Below, in pieces: positions 58,233 to 64,000 of a DNA stretch of 64,000 nucleotides (positions are counted from its first letter, which is position 1; each line of letters begins with the position of its first letter). The notes beneath the pieces are model-generated. The model was given only the letters and a program-made list of their open reading frames with translations, searched no databases and was not told the origin of the DNA. A program made the translations under genes and the position numbers. Origin of the DNA: Shimia sp. (lineage in GTDB: Bacteria > Pseudomonadota > Alphaproteobacteria > Rhodobacterales > Rhodobacteraceae); the NCBI RefSeq assembly GCF_022448905.1, contig NZ_JAKVCW010000008.1, forward strand, positions 1 through 64,000, read 5' to 3'.

Positions 58233-61055
58233 ATGACGTTCCAGCAACCCGACCTCAACACCAGTCCGAAAGTCTCTGACGAGATACGTCAGACGACCTG
58301 TTACATGTGCGCCTGTCGCTGCGGCATCAACGTGCACATGAAGGACGGCCCCGATGGCAAAAAACAAGTGGCCTATATCGAAGGCAACCGCGACCATCCG
58401 GTGAACAAAGGCGTGCTCTGCGCCAAAGGCTCCGCCGGCATCATGCAGGTCAACGCGCCGTCTCGCCTGAAAAAGCCCCTTAAACGGGTCGGCCCACGCG
58501 GTTCCGGCGAGTATGAGGAGATCAGCTGGGAAGAAGCCATGAGCACAGCTGTCGGTTGGCTTACCGAGCTACATGAAACCGCGCCGCACAAATTGGCATT
58601 CTTCACCGGCCGCGACCAATCCCAAAGCTTCACCAGCTTCTGGGCACAGCACTTTGGCACGCCCAACTATGCGGCCCACGGCGGTTTCTGCTCCGTCAAC
58701 ATGGCAGCGGCGGGCATCTACACCATGGGTGGGGCTTTTTGGGAGTTTGGCCAACCGGATTGGGACCACACCAAACTCTTCATGATCTTTGGCGTCGCCG
58801 AAGACCACGACAGCAACCCAATCAAAGCTGGCATTGGAAAGATCAAAGCCCGCGGTGCCAAAGTCATTGGCGTGAACCCTGTGCGTTCCGGCTACAACGC
58901 CGTTGCGGATGAATGGGTGGGCATCACGCCCGGCACCGACGGCCTCTTCATCCTCAGCCTCGTGCATGAGCTGATGAAGGCCGGCAAAATCGACCTGCAC
59001 TACCTCGCGCAATACACAAATGCCGCCGTGCTGGTGGACGCCGAAACCGGCCTTTTGATGCGCGACGCGGATGGCAAACAACTGGTGATTGACCGCAAAA
59101 CCGGCAAGCCCGCACCCTTTGACAAGAAAGGCGTGCGCCCAGATCTGTCGGCCACCTACCGTCAGGCCGGTGTCACCCACCGTACAGTGATGCACCTGAT
59201 GGCTGAGAAATATCTCGACCCGCAATACGCACCGGAAAACGTCGCCGAGAAAACCGGCATCTCCGCCCGAAAAATCAAAACCATCGCCGCTGAACTGGCG
59301 CGTGTGGCCTTTGACGAGGCCTTTGAGCTGGAGCAGGAGTGGACCGACTTCCGCGGCGAGGTCCACAAAACCATGACGGGGCGGCCGGTCAGCTTTCACG
59401 CCATGCGCGGCATCTCCGCCCATTCCAACGGGTTCCAGACGTGCCGCGCCCTACACGTGCTGCAAATCCTTTTGGGGACCGTCGAAGTCCCCGGCGGTTT
59501 CCGTTTTAAGCCGCCCTATCCCAAGCCGGTTGAGGCGCACCCAACACCCCACGGCTATGGCCGTCCCGGCAAGCCACTAGCCGGTCCACACCTCGGCTTC
59601 CCGCGTGGCCCCGAAGACCTGCAGATCAACGAGGACGGCTCCGCCTGTCGCATCGACAAAGCCTTCACATGGGAAAACCCTATGTCCGTACATGGCCTGA
59701 TGCATATGGTGATCTCCAACGCCCACGCACAGGATCCGTACCCGATCGACACCCTGTTCATGTACATGGCCAACATGTCCTGGAACTCCTCGATGAACAC
59801 CTCGGGCGTGATCAAGATGCTGACCGACCGCAACGACGACGGCGGCTACCGCATCCCACGCATCATCTACTCCGATGCCTACAGTTCCGAAATGGTCGCC
59901 TATGCCGACCTGATCCTCCCCGACACCACCTATCTGGAACGCCACGACTGTATTTCGCTATTGGACCGCCCAATCTGCGAAGCGGACGGCGCGGCCGACG
60001 CCATCCGCTGGCCGGTGATTGAACCAGATCGCGACGTGCGCGGCTTCCAATCGGTGCTGATCGAACTTGGCGCACGTATTGGCCTGCCTGGCTTTCTCAA
60101 AGAAGACGGAACCGCCAAGTGGAAAGACTACGCCGATTACATCGTGAACCACGAACGCCGCCCTGGCGTGGGTCCTCTTGCTGGTTTCCGTGGAAACGGC
60201 GACCAATTTGGCCGCGGCAAAGTCAATCCAAATCAACTTGAAGAGTACATTGCCAACGGTGGCTTTGCCATCGAACACGTGCCGGACAACGCACTCTACA
60301 TGAAACCTTGGAATCAGCACTACCAAGACTGGGCCGTTGGCATTGGGCTCTATGACGCCCCCCAACCCTTCTTGTTCCAGCTCTATGTGGAACCAATGCG
60401 CAAATTCCAACGTGCCGCCGAAGGACATGGTGACATCCAGCCTCCAGACCATCTGCGCGACCGTCTGAAGGAGGTTATGGAGCCGCTGCCCATCTGGTAC
60501 GCGCCGCTGGAGGACGCCCGTGTTGATCCAGACGAGTTGAACGTGCACGCCCTCACCCAACGCCCAATGGCGATGTATCACAGCTGGGGCACCCAAAACG
60601 CTTGGCTGCGCCAGTTACACGGCGAAAACCCGCTCTACCTCCCAACCAAACTCTGGAAGAAACACGGCTTTGCCGAGGGCGACTGGGCCCGCGTGACCTC
60701 TGCCCACGGCGAGATCACAGTGCCTGTGGCCCATCAGGCGGCTCTCAACGAGAACACCGTCTGGACCTGGAACGCCATTGGCAAACGCAAAGGCGCCTGG
60801 GCGCTTTCTGAGGACGCGCCGGAGGCCAACAAAGGGTTCCTGCTCAACCATCTGATCCATGAATTGCTGCCGCCCAAAGGCGACGGCTTGCGGTGGGCCA
60901 ACTCGGACCCCATCACAGGCCAAGCCGCGTGGTTCGACCTGCGCGTGAAAATCGCGAAAGCGGATGCGCCTGAAGAGAGCCAACCGGCCTTTGATCCTAT
61001 CAAGTCACCAGTGCCCCAAGGCCCGGATCATTTGGAATGGAAAGTAGGCAAATGA
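58233..61055 (+). CDS. soeA: Sulfite-oxidising molybdoenzyme, catalytic subunit SoeA
   Basis: A 940-residue molybdopterin oxidoreductase of the complex iron-sulfur molybdoenzyme family. An N-terminal [4Fe-4S] site is formed by Cys23, Cys26, Cys30 and Cys63 (CX2CX3CX32C). The Mo-bis-MGD domains follow (GFCSVNMAAAGIYTMGGAFWEFGQPDWDHTKL; VIGVNPVRSGYNAVADEWVGITPGTDGL) and a C-terminal molybdopterin dinucleotide-binding domain (about 780-900). There is no twin-arginine signal, as reported for SoeA, which works on the cytoplasmic face. With SoeB and SoeC it would oxidise sulfite from Xsc to sulfate and feed quinone. A GGGAGG site precedes the ATG. Confidence 0.93.
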   Translation: MTFQQPDLNTSPKVSDEIRQTTCYMCACRCGINVHMKDGPDGKKQVAYIEGNRDHPVNKGVLCAKGSAGIMQVNAPSRLKKPLKRVGPRGSGEYEEISWEEAMSTAVGWLTELHETAPHKLAFFTGRDQSQSFTSFWAQHFGTPNYAAHGGFCSVNMAAAGIYTMGGAFWEFGQPDWDHTKLFMIFGVAEDHDSNPIKAGIGKIKARGAKVIGVNPVRSGYNAVADEWVGITPGTDGLFILSLVHELMKAGKIDLHYLAQYTNAAVLVDAETGLLMRDADGKQLVIDRKTGKPAPFDKKGVRPDLSATYRQAGVTHRTVMHLMAEKYLDPQYAPENVAEKTGISARKIKTIAAELARVAFDEAFELEQEWTDFRGEVHKTMTGRPVSFHAMRGISAHSNGFQTCRALHVLQILLGTVEVPGGFRFKPPYPKPVEAHPTPHGYGRPGKPLAGPHLGFPRGPEDLQINEDGSACRIDKAFTWENPMSVHGLMHMVISNAHAQDPYPIDTLFMYMANMSWNSSMNTSGVIKMLTDRNDDGGYRIPRIIYSDAYSSEMVAYADLILPDTTYLERHDCISLLDRPICEADGAADAIRWPVIEPDRDVRGFQSVLIELGARIGLPGFLKEDGTAKWKDYADYIVNHERRPGVGPLAGFRGNGDQFGRGKVNPNQLEEYIANGGFAIEHVPDNALYMKPWNQHYQDWAVGIGLYDAPQPFLFQLYVEPMRKFQRAAEGHGDIQPPDHLRDRLKEVMEPLPIWYAPLEDARVDPDELNVHALTQRPMAMYHSWGTQNAWLRQLHGENPLYLPTKLWKKHGFAEGDWARVTSAHGEITVPVAHQAALNENTVWTWNAIGKRKGAWALSEDAPEANKGFLLNHLIHELLPPKGDGLRWANSDPITGQAAWFDLRVKIAKADAPEESQPAFDPIKSPVPQGPDHLEWKVGK

Positions 61056-61076
61056 GACATCAAGGCCTCAAAATCC

Positions 61077-61119
61077 GCACCTCCGCGATACAGTCGCAAT
61101 ACCGACGCAATACCGACGT
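61077..61119. repeat. 43-bp element with three 11-bp units, copy 2 (between soeA and soeB)
   Basis: GCACCTCCGC followed by GATACAGTCGC, AATACCGACGC and AATACCGACGT. It matches the element at 28219-28261 at 39 of 43 positions. It ends 6 bp before the soeB ATG and takes the place where a ribosome site would be. Confidence 0.78.
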
Positions 61120-61125
61120 GAAAAA

Positions 61126-61887
61126 ATGACCGATTTACCCGCCAAAACCGACCGCACCCTCGGCCTTGTGATCGATCTGGACACCTGCGTCGGCTGCCAC
61201 GCATGCGTGATATCCTGCAAAGGCTGGAACACCGAAAACTACGGCGCGCCGCTGTCTGATCAACGCCCCTATGGCACCGAACCCATGGGCACATTTCTGA
61301 ACCGCGTACACAGCTATGAGGTGCAGCCAGAGCAAGGCAGCGCGCAGACCGTACACTTTCCCAAGTCTTGTTTGCATTGCGAAAATGCCCCCTGCGTCAC
61401 AGTCTGCCCCACCGGCGCAAGCTACAAACGCGTTGAGGATGGCATTGTGCTGGTCAACGAAGACCACTGCATCGGCTGCGGCCTCTGCGCCTGGGCCTGC
61501 CCTTATGGCGCGCGCGAGTTGGATCAAGCCGAAGGCGTGATGAAGAAATGCACCCTCTGTGTGGATCGCATCTACAACGAAAACCTGCCGGAAGAGGATC
61601 AAATCCCCTCCTGCGTCCGCACCTGCCCAGCGGGTGCAAGACACTTTGGCGACCTGTCCGATCCCAAATCTGACGTCAGCCAACTTGTTGAATCCAGAGG
61701 CGGATTTGACCTCATGCCGGAAATGGGCACCTTGCCCGTCAACAAATATCTGCCACCCCGCCTCAAAGATTCCTGGGACGACCAAAGCCTTTTGGCCCCA
61801 CTTCTGGAACCCGTTGCCGAAGAACCCCAAGGCTTCCTCGGCTGGCTCGACAAGGCCCTCGACAAACTGCCCGGAGGGACCGCCTGA
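61126..61887 (+). CDS. soeB: Sulfite-oxidising enzyme, iron-sulfur subunit SoeB
   Basis: A 253-residue ferredoxin-like electron-transfer subunit (DmsB/PhsB type) with four cysteine groups for four [4Fe-4S] clusters: CVGCHACVISC (residues 21-31), CLHCENAPCVTVCP, CIGCGLCAWACP and CTLC...CVRTCP. It carries electrons from SoeA to SoeC. The ATG at 61126 has no ribosome site because the 43-bp repeat lies directly in front; translation must start without a Shine-Dalgarno sequence or with help from the soeA-soeB mRNA fold. Its stop overlaps the soeC start at TGATG. Confidence 0.93.
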   Translation: MTDLPAKTDRTLGLVIDLDTCVGCHACVISCKGWNTENYGAPLSDQRPYGTEPMGTFLNRVHSYEVQPEQGSAQTVHFPKSCLHCENAPCVTVCPTGASYKRVEDGIVLVNEDHCIGCGLCAWACPYGARELDQAEGVMKKCTLCVDRIYNENLPEEDQIPSCVRTCPAGARHFGDLSDPKSDVSQLVESRGGFDLMPEMGTLPVNKYLPPRLKDSWDDQSLLAPLLEPVAEEPQGFLGWLDKALDKLPGGTA

Positions 61888-62759
61888 TGCATCCAGCCCC
61901 ATCCGTTATCGTCTTCTCAACGCTCTCCGGCCTTGGCTTCGGCCTCCTGTTCTGGCTTGGCATTGATCCGACGCCACCCACCGGCCTCACAGCTTTTGTA
62001 TTCTTTGCAATTGCTTACGCCCTGTCCGTTGGTGGCCTGATCTCCTCCACCTTCCACCTCGGCCACCCTGAACGCGCCTGGCGCGCCCTCTCCCAATGGC
62101 GCAGCAGCTGGCTATCACGCGAAGGAGTCAGCGCCATCCTCGCCCTTCTTTTTATGGGGCTACACGCGATATCGCTGATTTTCCTTGAAATGAACGCCAC
62201 CGCATTGGGTCTGATCGGTGCCGCCCTATCGCTGTTCACCGTCTTCACCACCTCAATGATCTACGCCCAGCTCGAAACTGTGCCACGCTGGAAAACCCCT
62301 TTGACGCCAGCACTTTACCTGAGTTTCTCTCTGGCTGGAGGCGCATTGCTTTCGGGTCTCGTGAACATGGCCATCCTGCTGCTTGTGATCGCCGCGATCT
62401 TCCAATTCATCTGGTGGCAACGTGGTGACGCGGCCCTATCTGACAGCGGCACCGACCTTGGCACGGCCACGGGATTAGGCGAGCGCGGCACGGTGCGCTC
62501 CATGGCACATCCCCACACCGCGCCCAATTATCTGGTGAGAGAATTCATCTACGTCATTGGCCGGAAACACGCGCAAAAACTGCGCCGCATCGCTTTTGGG
62601 CTCACCTTCGTGCTGCCCATCATCTGCCTGCTGCTGCCCTTCAGCCACGTCTTGGCAATCATCGCAGTCCTCAGCCACGTCGCAGGTGTCGCAACCTCGC
62701 GCTGGCTGTTCTTTGCAGAGGCCGAGCACGTGGTCGGCCTCTACTACGGCATGCGTTAA
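61887..62759 (+). CDS. soeC: Sulfite-oxidising enzyme, membrane anchor SoeC (DmsC/NrfD-like)
   Basis: A 290-residue integral membrane protein with eight or so hydrophobic helices, of the DmsC anchor family. Marks include SSTFHLGHPERAWRALSQWRSSWLSREG (about 50-77), the usual quinone-side signature of DmsC proteins, and a long hydrophilic loop (about 175-220). It would anchor SoeAB and pass electrons to quinone. The ATG overlaps the soeB stop by one base. Its stop overlaps the end of the convergent DUF1523 gene by 4 bp, leaving no space for a terminator between them. Confidence 0.92.
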   Translation: MHPAPSVIVFSTLSGLGFGLLFWLGIDPTPPTGLTAFVFFAIAYALSVGGLISSTFHLGHPERAWRALSQWRSSWLSREGVSAILALLFMGLHAISLIFLEMNATALGLIGAALSLFTVFTTSMIYAQLETVPRWKTPLTPALYLSFSLAGGALLSGLVNMAILLLVIAAIFQFIWWQRGDAALSDSGTDLGTATGLGERGTVRSMAHPHTAPNYLVREFIYVIGRKHAQKLRRIAFGLTFVLPIICLLLPFSHVLAIIAVLSHVAGVATSRWLFFAEAEHVVGLYYGMR

Positions 62760-63406
62760 CGCGCCTTCCCGCGCCAGGTGTCCAGCCAGGCGCGGAACCG
62801 CCCGCGCTTCTCAGCCAGATTGTCGCCTGCTGCTTCCAGGCTGTCTCCCATGTCCTCAAGCACCGGATCAATCCGCGCCTGACGGAAGCGCCGCCAACGC
62901 ACGTAAATCGCCCAAACAAAAGCGAAAAACACGGTCAGGATCAGGATGTTCAACCATGGAATAAAGGTCACATCTGACCCTTCTACGGCTTTCACTCCCA
63001 CGGCATTTGGGTAGATCGATAGGAACTCATTGCGCCAGCCGTAGTGCTTTACAGCCACCCATTGCGGCGCGTCCGCAGACGACTTCATATCCGCCGCTTC
63101 GGCCTGCAAATTGGCGGTGTCAAACTTGAAGTACGGCGGCCACCCGGCGGACGTATCTTCGTTGCGATAGACCATCACCTTTTCATTCGGAAACTTGGTC
63201 TGAATGAAAAACACATCGCGATTCACGTTGCCGGTTGCATTGCCACTGTCTTCTTTGGCCCAGAAAATCGAGTTCTCGCCAAAATCGATCCGCTTTTCAT
63301 AGGTGTCGGTGATCCGCACGACATCGTGCTGCGGCAGTGTGTAATGAAAAAACGCCGCCACAAACAGCCAGAAGAGCGTCCAAAAGCCCCATTTCACATA
63401 GACCAT
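62756..63406 (-). CDS. DUF1523 family membrane protein
   Basis: A 216-residue protein with an N-terminal helix (about 5-22) and another at about 150-168, the region between them lying outside. The family mark is HYTLPQHDVVRITDTYEKRIDFGENSIFWAKED (about 21-53), as known in Rhodobacterales DUF1523 proteins; NEFLSIYPNAVGVKAVEG follows. The last 45 residues are basic and helical. Function is unknown. It converges with soeC, overlapping by 4 bp, and is 13 bp from the next small membrane gene on its own strand. Confidence 0.85.
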   Translation of the reverse strand: MVYVKWGFWTLFWLFVAAFFHYTLPQHDVVRITDTYEKRIDFGENSIFWAKEDSGNATGNVNRDVFFIQTKFPNEKVMVYRNEDTSAGWPPYFKFDTANLQAEAADMKSSADAPQWVAVKHYGWRNEFLSIYPNAVGVKAVEGSDVTFIPWLNILILTVFFAFVWAIYVRWRRFRQARIDPVLEDMGDSLEAAGDNLAEKRGRFRAWLDTWRGKAR

Positions 63407-63419
63407 GTCTTTGGTCCCC

Positions 63420-63686
63420 CTAGTGGAAATTCATAAAGTAGATCAACGCGATCACGATGGTCACAGGGATGATATAGACACCCCAGATCAATTTGCGACG
63501 CAAAGAGCCGTCATAGTCCTGCAACCCTTGCTCTACAAAGGCATCCCGGTCGCCGCTCATACCCTCACGGTCCCATTCCGCCTCAAGCTTGTCGCGCCGT
63601 TTGGCGCGCGAGTAGAGCGACAGACAGATGTAGACAATGGTGAGCACGACAAAGCCCACGACCGACAATCTTACCAATGCAAACAT
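63420..63686 (-). CDS. Small two-helix membrane protein
   Basis: An 88-residue protein with transmembrane helices at about 5-25 (VRLSVVGFVVLTIVYICLSLY) and 66-85 (IWGVYIIPVTIVIALIYFMN), joined by a charged loop that includes RAKRRDKLEAEWD. I do not recognise a named family. It lies 13 bp before the DUF1523 gene and 3 bp after the next upstream gene on the same strand, so the three probably form one operon of envelope proteins. Confidence 0.78.
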   Translation of the reverse strand: MFALVRLSVVGFVVLTIVYICLSLYSRAKRRDKLEAEWDREGMSGDRDAFVEQGLQDYDGSLRRKLIWGVYIIPVTIVIALIYFMNFH

Positions 63687-63689
63687 GAT

Positions 63690-64000
63690 CTACCTCCTCA
63701 CCGCGCCCCACGGACCAACCCGTGCGATCATATCCTCAGACGCCCGCCGCGTCACACGGGGCATCTCCAGTGGTGCGTCAAAGCCAAACAGAGCCTCGCG
63801 CGCGCCAACCTTGTCGACCTGATACTCCCGCTCCAGGAAATCCGCCACAAAGCTTTTTTTGGTCTCTGACCAGCCTTGATAGAGGCGATAAAACACCTCC
63901 TTGTGGCAGATAAACAGCTGCCGGATGTCCTTGGGCGCCAACTCTGCCAGCAGCATATTCACCAGATCGCGCTGATCCGTGTCTGTGGCCCGCAGCGTGT
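63690..64000 (-). CDS. Unknown protein, 5' part outside the window
   Basis: The reading frame is open from 63690 to the window edge, so only the C-terminal 103 or so residues are visible. An in-frame GTG at 63962 could be a start, but codons upstream of it (TLRATDTDQRDLV) read like continuing coding sequence. The visible part is soluble and helical (LAPKDIRQLFICHKEVFYRLYQ). I do not recognise a family. It ends 3 bp before the small membrane gene. Confidence 0.6.
   Translation of the reverse strand, partial: TLRATDTDQRDLVNMLLAELAPKDIRQLFICHKEVFYRLYQGWSETKKSFVADFLEREYQVDKVGAREALFGFDAPLEMPRVTRRASEDMIARVGPWGAVRR

Overview
The window looks like a chromosomal segment of a marine alphaproteobacterium of the order Rhodobacterales (Roseobacter group). 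The support is the high GC with strong GC3, dense ATGA/GTGA gene overlaps, the tauABC/tpa/tauR/xsc/pta/soeABC taurine gene set, Hint-domain, DUF1523 and DUF3775 proteins, a sitABCD metal importer and an ALDH16-type dehydrogenase. Species cannot be named from sequence reading alone.

Layout. 1-1.1 kb: the right-hand end of an integrated element, a tyrosine recombinase gene that stops 18 bp from the 3' end of a tRNA-Arg(CCU) gene, the classical integration arrangement. 1.1-5.8 kb (minus): rppH, then gpmI-envC-ctpA (glycolysis and cell-wall processing). 6-12.7 kb (minus): a fully overlapping four-gene operon moxR-DUF58-DUF4159-large membrane protein. 12.7-17.1 kb: DUF1285, hydroxypyruvate isomerase-like gene and polA. 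17.3-20.3 kb: two saccharopine dehydrogenases and a LysE exporter. 20.3-21.6 kb: a divergent flavodoxin-fold reductase/TetR pair sharing three operators. 21.6-26.6 kb: Hint protein, DUF3775, rmuC and mutL. 26.8-30.1 kb: class III aminotransferase and a SulP transporter. 30.1-34 kb: sitABCD. 34.2-37.9 kb: deoC, a 97-codon unknown and ALDH16. 38-43.7 kb: chemoreceptor, 1-Cys peroxiredoxin, aldehyde dehydrogenase and DEAD-box helicase.

44-62.8 kb is an almost complete taurine-to-sulfate pathway. TauABC imports taurine. Tpa transaminates it to sulfoacetaldehyde. Xsc cleaves this with phosphate to acetyl phosphate and sulfite. Pta makes acetyl-CoA, and a citrate synthase can draw it into the TCA cycle. 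SoeABC oxidises sulfite at the membrane, and two unrelated exporters (TauE/SafE type and YeiH type) sit in the same plus-strand run. TauR (MocR family) is the evident regulator; direct-repeat sites resembling its target lie before tpa, tauR and xsc. A second, different phosphotransacetylase lies tail to tail with the first and only 32 bp from the citrate synthase start. The window ends in small membrane-protein genes of unknown function.

The most interesting non-gene signals are a four-copy intergenic repeat with a covarying hairpin and a CCGGGATATTT box; a 43-bp element built of 11-bp units found before sulP and again squeezed between soeA and soeB; an identical 14-bp palindrome before an aminotransferase and an aldehyde dehydrogenase; and an ATTC-N8-GAAT (SqrR/BigR-type) operator at sulP. 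I saw no CRISPR array, rRNA, insertion sequence or riboswitch. All family names come from reading motifs and from memory of the families; no search was run.
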